Assembly (NCBI GenBank): GCA_963740395.1
Contig: CAVUEP010000001.1
Coordinates: forward strand, 15,328 to 79,327
Source of the DNA: CADEEN01 sp963740395
Lineage (GTDB): Bacteria; Pseudomonadota; Gammaproteobacteria; Burkholderiales; Burkholderiaceae_C
Reading direction: 5' to 3'
DNA length: 64,000 nt
Shown here: positions 29,247 to 37,065 of the stretch, in pieces
Layout of the letters: each line of letters starts with the position of its first letter
Position numbering within the stretch: position 1 is the first letter of the stretch
Notes under the pieces: generated by a model
What the model saw: only the letters and a program-made list of their open reading frames with translations
What the model was told of the DNA's origin: nothing
The model's database searches: none
Position numbers and translations under genes: made by a program

Positions 29247-29954
29247 TCAGCTGTCGGCCGTGTCTCGCACCCAGCGCCACTGGCCTGCCGCCAGGTCGGC
29301 CGGCAGCACCCAGTCGCCGAAGGCGCTCCGGTGCAGGGCCTCGACGCGGTTGCCCACGGCCGCCACCATGCGCTTGACCTGGTGGTAGCGGCCCTCGGTC
29401 AAGGTCATGCGCAATTGCTGTGCTGCGGTGGCTTCGCAGGCGAGGGCGCGCACCGGCGCCGGGTCGTCGTCGAGCACGACGCCAGTGATCAGGCGTCGCA
29501 CCGTGTCAGCCGCCAGCGGGTGTTTGCAGGTGACCTCGTAGACCTTGGCGACATGGTGCTTGGGCGAGGTCAGCCGGTGGATCAGGCTGCCGTCGTCGGT
29601 CAGCAGCAACAGGCCGGTGGTGTCGGCATCGAGCCGGCCCACGGGCTGCACGCCGCGCTCGCGCAAGGGCGCGGGCAGCAGTTGCAGCACGCTGGGGTGG
29701 TGTTTCGGCTTGGTCGAGCATTCGTAGCCGACGGGTTTGTGCAACATCACGAGCGCCTTGGCGTGGTAGGTCCAAGGCTGACCGCCGACACTGAAGACCA
29801 GGCTCTCGGTCGGCAGGGCGGCGCGCGGGTCGTCCAGCGTCACGCCGCCGACCTGCACCTGCCCCTGCGCGATCAGTGCCGCGCAGTGGCGCCGGGTGCC
29901 GAAGCCCTGGCTGAACAGAACCTGCGCCAGGGTCTGCGTGTCCGCCACCGTCAC
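29247..29954 (-). CDS. rsuA: 16S rRNA pseudouridine synthase, RsuA family
   Basis: This 235-aa enzyme converts a uridine of 16S rRNA to pseudouridine (U516 in E. coli RsuA). It has an N-terminal S4-like domain (TLAQVLFSQGFGTRRHCAAL), the catalytic motif GRLDADTTGLLLLTDDG with catalytic Asp at about 109, and the C-terminal signature EGRYHQVKRMVAAVGNRV. The start is GTG at 29952-29954, overlapping the stop of the P1 peptidase gene. It is the last gene of a five-gene minus-strand operon. Confidence 0.94.
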   Translation of the reverse strand: MTVADTQTLAQVLFSQGFGTRRHCAALIAQGQVQVGGVTLDDPRAALPTESLVFSVGGQPWTYHAKALVMLHKPVGYECSTKPKHHPSVLQLLPAPLRERGVQPVGRLDADTTGLLLLTDDGSLIHRLTSPKHHVAKVYEVTCKHPLAADTVRRLITGVVLDDDPAPVRALACEATAAQQLRMTLTEGRYHQVKRMVAAVGNRVEALHRSAFGDWVLPADLAAGQWRWVRDTADS

Positions 29955-30940
29955 ACCGCGCCGCCGATGTCGCGCGCGGCCGGCAGCCCGGGCAGTCCGG
30001 TGGCGTGGTGAATGGCACTGACGACCGCGCGTGCGGTGACTTCGGCGGCCAGGGTGCCGATCAAGGTCACGTCGCCACGCTGCCCGTTCGACCCCGTCGC
30101 CAGCGCGAACAGGGTGTCGCCGTCGAATGGCGTGTGGATCGGGTTGATGCAGCGCGCCAGGCCGTCATGGGCCATGCTGGCCACTTTGCGGCATTGCGCC
30201 TTGTCGAGCTGTGCGTCGGTGGCGACGATGCCGATCGTCGTGGCCATGCCGGGCGTCAGGCGCGGCGGCAGTTCGCCGCGGGCCAGCGCGGCTGCGGTGT
30301 TCAGCAGGTGGCGGCTGTCTGCCTTGGTGCGGGCGCCGGCCAGGAGGCTGCCGTCGGCGGGGTCGATCACGTCGCCGGTGGCGTTGACTGCGACCATGGC
30401 CGCGACGGTGAGGTTGCCCACGCGGATGGAGGCCGTGCCGATGCCGCCACGCATGGCGCGTTCAATGCCGAACAGCTTACCGACCCGCGCGCCCGCACCG
30501 GCACCGACATTGCCTTGTGCCGGCCGCGCGGTGTGGGCGGCGGTGCAGGCGGCATGGCCGGCCGCAGCGTCGGGCCGGATCGCGAGGTCGCCCTGCCAGA
30601 GGTCGAACAGCACGGCCGCGGGCACGATCGGCACGCGCACGGCGCCGACCGCCAGCCCGTGACCCCGTTCTTCGAGCCAACGCATCACGCCGCCGGCGGC
30701 GTCCAGGCCAAAGGCGCTGCCGCCGGTGAGCAGCACGGCGTGCACCTGATCGACGAGGTTCTCGGGTCGCAGCAGATCGGTCTCGCGCGTGCCCGGTGCG
30801 CCGCCGCGCACGTCCACGCCCGCCACCGCACCCTGCGGACACAGCAGCACGCTGCAGCCGGTGGCGCGCAAGGGGTGCGTGAAGTGGCCGACCGCCAGGC
30901 CGGCCACGTCCGTGATCGCATCGTGCAGCGGCACGTTCAT
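29951..30940 (-). CDS. P1/S58 family peptidase (DmpA-like)
   Basis: The 329-aa protein resembles the self-processing N-terminal-nucleophile peptidases of the DmpA/P1 family, which hydrolyse small peptides or beta-peptides. Motifs seen are DVAGLAVGHFTHPLRATGC, GVDVRGGAPGTRETDLL, LLTGGSAFGLDAAGGVMRWL, GNVGAGAGARVGK and GDTLFALATGSNG near the C-terminus. ATG at 30938-30940 was chosen because it overlaps the stop of the upstream MAPEG gene; the frame extends further only into that gene. It overlaps rsuA by 4 bp. Confidence 0.88.
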   Translation of the reverse strand: MNVPLHDAITDVAGLAVGHFTHPLRATGCSVLLCPQGAVAGVDVRGGAPGTRETDLLRPENLVDQVHAVLLTGGSAFGLDAAGGVMRWLEERGHGLAVGAVRVPIVPAAVLFDLWQGDLAIRPDAAAGHAACTAAHTARPAQGNVGAGAGARVGKLFGIERAMRGGIGTASIRVGNLTVAAMVAVNATGDVIDPADGSLLAGARTKADSRHLLNTAAALARGELPPRLTPGMATTIGIVATDAQLDKAQCRKVASMAHDGLARCINPIHTPFDGDTLFALATGSNGQRGDVTLIGTLAAEVTARAVVSAIHHATGLPGLPAARDIGGAV

Positions 30941-31368
30941 GACGCGCTCAGCAGCATGGCCGTGAACGCAATCCACATGCCGACGAGCACGGCGCTGCTC
31001 GCGGCATAGGCCCTTAAACGGTGTTTGACGCGATTGCTCGTGCAATGGATCCAGCTGTGCAACACGCGCAGACCGACATACAGCCAGGCTGCGGCCAGCA
31101 TCCACGGCGAGACGAGCTGGGTCATGGTCAGCGCCAGGCACAGCACATAGAACAGCACCGGGGCTTCGAACAGGTTGCGGAAGTTGTCGGCGCAGTTGAC
31201 GCGCTGCAAGATGGCGTTGGACTGCACCGACGAGGCGATCGTGCGCAGCGCAATGTGACGCTCCCGCACCTCTGCGACGCGCTGCGCCAGCATCGCCCCG
31301 GCAACCACCGAGGTCAGGCCGACCATGGCGGCGATCGGCAGCATGGGGGCCGTGTTCATGGGGTTCAT
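30937..31368 (-). CDS. MAPEG family membrane protein
   Basis: This 143-aa protein has four hydrophobic helices and the MAPEG layout: VGLTSVVAGAMLAQRVAEV, the Asn/Arg loop NFRNLFEAPVLFYVLCLAL with conserved Glu-Ala-Pro, then LAAAWLYVGLRVLHSWIHC and a last helix. The family covers membrane-associated proteins in eicosanoid and glutathione metabolism; bacterial members are mostly uncharacterised. Both ends overlap adjacent genes by 4 bp, suggesting coupled translation with the acyl-CoA dehydrogenase upstream and the peptidase downstream. Confidence 0.88.
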   Translation of the reverse strand: MNPMNTAPMLPIAAMVGLTSVVAGAMLAQRVAEVRERHIALRTIASSVQSNAILQRVNCADNFRNLFEAPVLFYVLCLALTMTQLVSPWMLAAAWLYVGLRVLHSWIHCTSNRVKHRLRAYAASSAVLVGMWIAFTAMLLSAS

Positions 31369-32487
31369 GCAAAGACTCCTGCGTTGTCCTGCATCCGTTC
31401 ACTGACCTCGCCCAGGTGGTGCAGCGTGTCCCCGTGGGCAAATTCGAGCGCGGTCAGGCGTTTGAAGTAGTGGCTGGCGGCACATTCGTCGGTGACGCCG
31501 ATGCCGCCGTGAAGCTGGATGCATTGCTGGCCGACAAAGCGCATCGACTGGCCCAGCTGCACCTTGGCCTGCGACAGCGCGCGTCGGCGCTGCGGCGGGC
31601 GCATCGCCGAGCTTCAAGGTGGCGAAGTAGCTCATCGAGCGCGCCAGTTCGAGCTGCATCTTCACATCGGCCATGCGGTGGCGCAGGGCCTGGAAGCTGG
31701 CGATCGGCGCGCCGAACTGCTTGCGCGTGTTCATGTACTCGACCGTGATCGCCACCAGGCGCTCCATCAGGCCGACGCCCTCGGCACAGGCTGCGGCGAT
31801 GCCGATGTCGTTGCCGAGTTCGAGTGCCGCGGTCGCGTCGGGCATCACGCAGTGCGCCGGTGAGGTGGCCAGCGTGATGTCGGCCGCGCGCCCACCGTCG
31901 TGCGTCGGGTAGGCGCGCAGCGCGCAGCGCTCGCGCTCGACGATGAAGAGTCCGATCGGTGCCACCGCGTGCGGCCCCACCCGCGCCGGCACCAGGTAGG
32001 CGTCGGCCTCGTCGCCTGCGGGCACCAGGCCCTTGCGACCGGTCAGCGCCCAACCACCCGCGGACTGCGTGGCCGTGGTCGTGCACAGTTCCAGTCGGTA
32101 GCGCGAGCCCGCCTCCTGCTGCGCCGGAACGACCAGGGCCGAGCCATCGGCGATGCGCGGCAGCCATTGCGACTGCAGCTCCGCGTCGGCGTGGGCGAGC
32201 AGGGCCGGCGCAACCAGGGCTGCGGCGGCAAAGGGGGCGTTGACCAGTCCACGGCCGAGCTCCTCCATCACGACCATTGCCTCGACGGCGCCGAACCCCA
32301 GGCCGCCCTGCGCCTGCGGCACGGCCAGCCCGGTCAGGCCGAGTTCGGCGAGCTCGGCGTGGACAGCGCGGGTCTTGCCGCCGGCCTTGGCCAGTTTGTG
32401 TCGGCGCTCGAAGGAGAAGCCCTTTTCAACCCAGCGTTGCACGGCGTTGCGCAGCGCGACCTGGTCCTCAGTGAATTCGAAGTCCAT
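31365..32487 (-). CDS. Acyl-CoA dehydrogenase, second subunit-like (one apparent frameshift)
   Basis: This FAD acyl-CoA dehydrogenase homologue of about 373 residues begins MDFEFTEDQVALRNAVQRWV. Family segments include LGLTGLAVPQAQGGLGFGAVE, MEELGRGLVNAPF, the TRKQFGAPIASFQALRHRMAD helix, and the C-terminal CIQLHGGIGVTDECAASHYF. The frame changes near 31590 (context AGCGCGCGTCGGCGC) between YFATLKLGDAPAA and RRRALSQAKVQLGQ. It lies 2 bp after a second acyl-CoA dehydrogenase gene. Such tandem pairs often form heteromeric enzymes, for example in steroid side-chain oxidation. Confidence 0.9.
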
Positions 32488-32489
32488 GT

Positions 32490-33671
32490 TCAGCTCCCCA
32501 GCACCGTCTGCGCCACGATGTTCCTCTGTACCTCGTTGCTGCCGCCGTAGATCGTCGTCTTGCGCAAGTTGAAGTAAGTGGCTGCCAGGGGCGCGCAATG
32601 CGCCGCGCCGACATGTTCGCCCTGCCAGCCCGCGTCCATCGCCTCCTTGATCCAGGGCAGCGCGAAGGGCCCGGCGGCCAGCATCATCAGCTCGGCGTAG
32701 CGTTGCTGGATCTCGCTGCCGCGGATCTTCAGCAGTCCCGCCACGTCCAGGCTCTGCTTGCCGCTCTTCTCGCCCGACAGCACGCGCAGCACCATCATCT
32801 CCAGCGCGACGATGTCGATCTCGAGCAGCGCGATCTGGTCGCGCAAGCGATGGTCGTCCCACAGGCCTTCGGCCTTGGCGATGCGCTTGAGGCGCTCGAG
32901 CTCGCGCTTGGCGCGATTCACGTCGGCGATGTTGGTGCGCTCGTGCGAAAGCAGGTGCTTGGCGTAGGTCCAGCCCTTGTTCTCCTGGCCGATCAGCTGG
33001 TCGGCCGGCACCTCGACGTTGTCGAACCAGACCTCGTTGATCTCGCGGCTGCCGTCGAGCATCTCGATCGGCCGCACGCTCACGCCCGGGCTCTTCATGT
33101 CGATCAGCAGGAAGGAGATGCCGGTCTGCGGTTTGCCTTCGTTGCTGGTGCGCACCAGGCAGAAGATCCAGTCGCCATGCTGGGCCAGCGTAGTCCAGGT
33201 CTTCTGGCCATTGACGATGAAGTAGTCGCCGCGGCGCTCGGCCTTGCACTGCAGAGATGCAAGGTCCGAACCGGACCCCGGCTCGCTGTAGCCCTGGCTC
33301 CACCACACGTCGCCGCTGGCGATGCCGGGCAGGAAGCGGCGCTGCTGCTCGGGTGTGCCAAAGCTCATGATCACGGGCGCCACCATCACCGGGCCGAAGG
33401 GCACCACGCGCGGCGCGCCCGCCAGCGCGCATTCTTCCTCGAACAAGTGCCGTTGCACCGCGCTCCAGCCCGGCCCGCCGAACTCCTGCGGCCAGCTCCA
33501 ACCGAGCCACCCCTTGGCGCCCAGGATGCGGGCCCAGCGTTGCATGTCTTCGCGCGTCAGGTGCAGCGCATGGTGCACCTTGTGGCTGATCTCTGGTGGC
33601 AGGTTGGCAGCCACCCAGTGCCGGATCTGCAGGCGAAAGTCGGTTTCTTCGGCGGTGAAATTCAGGTCCAT
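32490..33671 (-). CDS. Acyl-CoA dehydrogenase
   Basis: This 393-aa flavoenzyme has the complete acyl-CoA dehydrogenase fold: MDLNFTAEETDFRLQIRHWV, GWSWPQEFGGPGWSAVQ, QGYSEPGSGSDLASLQ, VNGQKTWTTLAQHGDWIFCL, VRPIEMLDGSREINEVWFDNV and the C-terminal ATYFNLRKTTIYGGSNEVQRN. ATG at 33669-33671 follows the pattern of the paired gene's start (MDFEF). It heads a tightly packed operon with the second dehydrogenase, MAPEG protein, peptidase and rsuA. Probable partner of the next gene in an alpha/beta heterotetramer; substrate not predictable. Confidence 0.94.
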   Translation of the reverse strand: MDLNFTAEETDFRLQIRHWVAANLPPEISHKVHHALHLTREDMQRWARILGAKGWLGWSWPQEFGGPGWSAVQRHLFEEECALAGAPRVVPFGPVMVAPVIMSFGTPEQQRRFLPGIASGDVWWSQGYSEPGSGSDLASLQCKAERRGDYFIVNGQKTWTTLAQHGDWIFCLVRTSNEGKPQTGISFLLIDMKSPGVSVRPIEMLDGSREINEVWFDNVEVPADQLIGQENKGWTYAKHLLSHERTNIADVNRAKRELERLKRIAKAEGLWDDHRLRDQIALLEIDIVALEMMVLRVLSGEKSGKQSLDVAGLLKIRGSEIQQRYAELMMLAAGPFALPWIKEAMDAGWQGEHVGAAHCAPLAATYFNLRKTTIYGGSNEVQRNIVAQTVLGS

Positions 33672-33751
33672 CACGGGTCTCCACGTCGCTGCAGTTTGTA
33701 GCACGGCCGCCTGGCTCGGCGTCGGTGCGGCCATGTTTCGATAATCGGCCC

Positions 33752-34915
33752 ATGAATGATCTGTCGATCGACCTCGCTGACGCCTGCGGCATGCGCGCGG
33801 CGACGAGCGACGCGCTGTCCCTGGCGCTGATCCAGTCGCGCAATCGCACGCTGGCCTGGCTGGCCCTCTTCGAGGGTGACGATCCGGCGCAGGGCCAGCC
33901 CGCACTCTGGCTCGCCGGCCGTGCCGCCTGGATGCAGGAGCGCGGCATCGCGCGCAATCTGCAGCGCAGCCGCGGCCATGCGGTGGCCGATGCGCCAAAC
34001 GCGCCGCTGGCCTCGATCGACGTCAATGCCGACCGCTGGTGGGGCCACGAGTCCGCGTTCGAGGGCGAGGCACCCTCCTTCGAGGCCACGCGAGCCTATC
34101 TTGCCGAGACGCTGGAGATCACGCTCGATCTGCTGCACGGCGCCGCGCCTGACGACAATGGCCTGCACGTCTACCGCGCGGCGTTGTTTGCAGAGGACGC
34201 GCAACTGCTGCGATTCGTGGCGCTGGCACAGGCACAGCAGCAGGAGCGGGCGCTGCGGCTGCTGCCCGAGCGCGGACTGCGCGCGGCGCGCGAACCGCTA
34301 TGGTTTGCGGCGCAGTCTTGGTCGCTGGGCTCGCCGCCCGGCGGCTATGTACCGGCCAACGAGCAATGGGCGCATGACGAGGCGGTGCCGGAGTTCGAGA
34401 TCGACGCCCAGCCCGTGGCGTGGACGCAGTTCGCCGAGTTCGTCGAGGACGGCGGCTACGATGATCCGCGTTGGTGGAGCCAAGCCGGCTGGCAGTGGCT
34501 GCAGATGAGCGAGCGGCGCGCGCCGCGCGACGTCGAGCAATTGCGTCACGGTGTCGTGCTGCGTCGGTTCGGGCAGCTGCGGCGCGCGCCGGCCGGCGAG
34601 GCAGTGTCGCTGCTGTCGTGGTACGAGGCCGACGCCTGGTGCCGCTGGGCCGGCCGGCGGCTGCCGACCGAGGTCGAGTGGGAGCTGGCAGCCAGCCTGG
34701 GCATGTCACGCGGTCTGGCCTGGGGCGACGTGCCCGAGTGGGTCGCGGGCCGCGCACGCGCCTGGCCCGGCGGCACGGCCGTCGACGCCGCACTGCGTGT
34801 GCAGCGCGGCGTGGCCTGGTTCGAACCGCGGCGGCTGGCGCATCCGAAGGCGCGCCGCTTCGCCGCTGCCGATTCTGACGAGGGCTTCGCCGGCTTTCGC
34901 AGTTGCGCGGGCTGA
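33752..34915 (+). CDS. EgtB/SUMF1-like protein lacking canonical iron ligands
   Basis: This 387-aa protein has the two-part layout of EgtB-type sulfoxide synthases: an N-terminal DinB-like helical domain and a C-terminal formylglycine-generating-enzyme fold (EFEIDAQPVAWTQFAEFVED, SLLSWYEADAWCRWAGRRLPTEVEWELAA, GFAGFRSCAG). In place of the usual GH in the first helix it has LAGRAAWMQERGIARN. The later HxxxH-type pair is replaced by ALFAEDAQLLRFVAL. All three expected iron-binding histidines of EgtB therefore appear absent. It may be non-catalytic or bind something else. ATG at 33752 follows a weak RBS; it is divergent from the acyl-CoA dehydrogenase operon. Confidence 0.8.
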   Translation: MNDLSIDLADACGMRAATSDALSLALIQSRNRTLAWLALFEGDDPAQGQPALWLAGRAAWMQERGIARNLQRSRGHAVADAPNAPLASIDVNADRWWGHESAFEGEAPSFEATRAYLAETLEITLDLLHGAAPDDNGLHVYRAALFAEDAQLLRFVALAQAQQQERALRLLPERGLRAAREPLWFAAQSWSLGSPPGGYVPANEQWAHDEAVPEFEIDAQPVAWTQFAEFVEDGGYDDPRWWSQAGWQWLQMSERRAPRDVEQLRHGVVLRRFGQLRRAPAGEAVSLLSWYEADAWCRWAGRRLPTEVEWELAASLGMSRGLAWGDVPEWVAGRARAWPGGTAVDAALRVQRGVAWFEPRRLAHPKARRFAAADSDEGFAGFRSCAG

Positions 34916-34920
34916 GGGGA

Positions 34921-35751
34921 TCAGAGCCGCGTGCGCAGGGTCGGCGGCCGCCGTGGCACCAGCCAGCGCCACAGCCGGCGCAGACCGCTCGGCTCGAGCG
35001 CGGGTGGGGCAGGTGCCAGGCACGGGACGTCGCTGGGCGGCCTGTCGGTCGGCACGGGTGATACCGAGGGCGCGCTTGGGCGCCGGCTGGTGGATTGCTT
35101 GTCTGCTTGGTCTTTGAACGTCGTGTCGAGCCAGGCCAGAATCGGCCGCCACTGATCAAGGTCGGCCTGAACTCTGGCAGGTGGCAGGTCAAAGATGGAC
35201 AGGCCACGATCGGCGCAGCGCACGTAGACCTGGGTCTCGCGCAACACGCCGACGACGGGCAGGCCCAGCGCAGCGGCCCAATCGCGCACGGCTTGGCCGC
35301 CCTGGGTGCGCGCGTCCACGCGCATGCCGATCGCGGCCACGCGGCAACGCCCGCTGGTCACGCGTGGGTGTCGACTCAGATCGCCATAGCAAGCGGCGGC
35401 GGACTCGAGATCGAACGTCGACGCGCAGACGGGGATCAGCACGACATCGGCCGCGATCAAGCAGCGCGCCAAGTCGAAGCCCTGCAGTCCGCCAGGCGTG
35501 TCGAGTACGGTGTGCGAGACGCCGACGGGTACGCGCAGCACACTGCGCGGGTCAATGCTGCGGCCGACAATGGCCGCACCGGGAAGTGCCAGCGCGGCGC
35601 GACGGCGCAGCCAGGCGCTGGTCGACGCCTGGAGATCGGCGTCGCCGAGCATCACGCCCAGGCCGCGGTGCGCCAGGGCTGCTGCCATGTGCGTGGCCAA
35701 TGTGCTCTTGCCGCTTCCTCCTTTGCGATTGACAACGGCAATGACTGGCAT
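34921..35751 (-). CDS. ParA/MinD-family ATPase
   Basis: The 276-aa protein has the deviant Walker A motif VVNRKGGSGKSTLATHMAAA at its N-terminus, an A'-like LGDADLQASTSAW, a B-like VLDTPGG and ARCLIAADVVLIPV. It is followed by a Pro/Ser-rich tail ending in a basic RRLWRWLVPRRPP. A perfect GGAGG at 35756-35760 supports ATG at 35749-35751 over a longer upstream frame. No parB or cobQ-like partner is adjacent, so this is probably an orphan ParA for cargo positioning or regulation rather than chromosome partition. Function uncertain. Confidence 0.87.
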   Translation of the reverse strand: MPVIAVVNRKGGSGKSTLATHMAAALAHRGLGVMLGDADLQASTSAWLRRRAALALPGAAIVGRSIDPRSVLRVPVGVSHTVLDTPGGLQGFDLARCLIAADVVLIPVCASTFDLESAAACYGDLSRHPRVTSGRCRVAAIGMRVDARTQGGQAVRDWAAALGLPVVGVLRETQVYVRCADRGLSIFDLPPARVQADLDQWRPILAWLDTTFKDQADKQSTSRRPSAPSVSPVPTDRPPSDVPCLAPAPPALEPSGLRRLWRWLVPRRPPTLRTRL

Positions 35752-35918
35752 CCGACCTCCGCGACGGCCCTGGCGACTGGCGACATTGTGCCCAGATCGG
35801 ACCGCTGCGCTCGCCCCACGCCGCTGCACGCCGCGCGGGTGCGACATATTCAGCGCGTGTAGCGGGCCTGGTGTGCGTCGTCAAGAGGCAGTCACGGCGT
35901 GTGGGGTGTGAACTGGCT

Positions 35919-36896
35919 CTAATCGGCCCTGGCGCCCGAGGCCTTGACGACGCTCTCGTACTTGGCGTGTTCGGTGCGCACGAACTGCGTGAACCCGTCG
36001 GGCGAGGTCGGCGAGGGCTCGGCCATCATCAGGCTCAGCCGCGCCTTGACGTCGGGCGCACCCATTGCGTCGACGAAGGCGCGGTTCAGTCGCGCCGTCA
36101 CGTCGGCAGGCATGCGCGCCGGACCGAACAGGCCGAACCAGGTATTGATGTCGAACTTGGCCAGGCCCAGGTCGGCGGCACTCTCGGCAATCGTCGGCAC
36201 CTCGGGCATGGCGCTCGAACGCTTGGACGTGGTCACGGCCAGCGCCTTGAGCTTGCCGCTCTTGATGTTGGCCGACGCAGTGGCGAGGTTGTCGAAATTG
36301 AGGTCGACCTGACCTGACAGGAGGGCCAGCTGAGCGGGTGCCCCGCCGCCGAACGGAATGTGGACCATGAACAGGCCGGCCTGGGTCTTGAACATCTCGC
36401 CCGCCAGGTGGCCGGCGCTGCCGTTGCCGCCCGAGCCGTAGTTCAGACGGCCCGGATTCTTCTTGGCGTACATGACGAGGTCGCGTACCGAGGCGATGCC
36501 CAGGCGCTGTGCGGACTCGGCATTCATCACCAGCACATTGGGCACCTGCGCCACCAGCGTGATCGGCGTGAAGTCGTTCAGCGCGTCGTACGGCATCTTG
36601 GCGTAGAGCCAGGGGTTGATGGCATGGGTCGCCACGGCACCCATCACGATCGTGCTGCCGTCCGCGGCGGACTTGGCCGCGGCATCGGCGCCGAGGTTGC
36701 CGCCGGCGCCGGGCCGGTTCTCGATCACGATCACGCCCAGGCTGGCCTTGGCCTGGTCGGCCAAGAGGCGCGCCACGAGGTCCAGCGGGCCGCCGGCCGG
36801 GTAGGGAACGATGAGGCGAATCGGCTTGCTTTGCGCCCACGCAGTGGTGGCGGCAAGCATGAGGGTGGCGGCGGCAAGGGCAACGCGGCGTCGCAT
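35919..36896 (-). CDS. Bug family tripartite tricarboxylate transporter substrate-binding protein
   Basis: This 325-aa periplasmic receptor has a signal peptide (LAAATLMLAATTAWAQ), the Bug motif RLIVPYPAGGPLDLVAR, and ENRPGAGGNLGADAAAKS, followed by family segments LNYGSGGNGSAGHLAGEMF and FDINTWFGLFGPARMP. No TctA/TctB genes are nearby, so this is one of the many orphan Bug receptors of Burkholderiales. It is separate from the receptor at 6660-7673, and the two are clearly different proteins. It lies 167 bp downstream of the ParA gene on the same strand. Confidence 0.94.
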   Translation of the reverse strand: MRRRVALAAATLMLAATTAWAQSKPIRLIVPYPAGGPLDLVARLLADQAKASLGVIVIENRPGAGGNLGADAAAKSAADGSTIVMGAVATHAINPWLYAKMPYDALNDFTPITLVAQVPNVLVMNAESAQRLGIASVRDLVMYAKKNPGRLNYGSGGNGSAGHLAGEMFKTQAGLFMVHIPFGGGAPAQLALLSGQVDLNFDNLATASANIKSGKLKALAVTTSKRSSAMPEVPTIAESAADLGLAKFDINTWFGLFGPARMPADVTARLNRAFVDAMGAPDVKARLSLMMAEPSPTSPDGFTQFVRTEHAKYESVVKASGARAD

Positions 36897-37065
36897 GAGA
36901 TCTCCCGTGGGCTGTGAAAGTAGAGACCCAGTCTAGCGGCCGCGCCGCAGCGGCGACAATCGGCGTCGATGCAGACGGCATTCGTTTCGAACGGCGCTGC
37001 GGGGCCCCGGCGCAGTCGCTGTGCCGATTCTTCCAACGGCGCCATCGGTGCCTGATCGACCCTCG

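Noticed and set aside
35752..35847. Longer ParA N-terminus from 35847
   Set aside because: A GGAGG RBS directly precedes the ATG at 35751 and the Walker A motif starts there; the added part is Arg/Gly-rich with no conservation.
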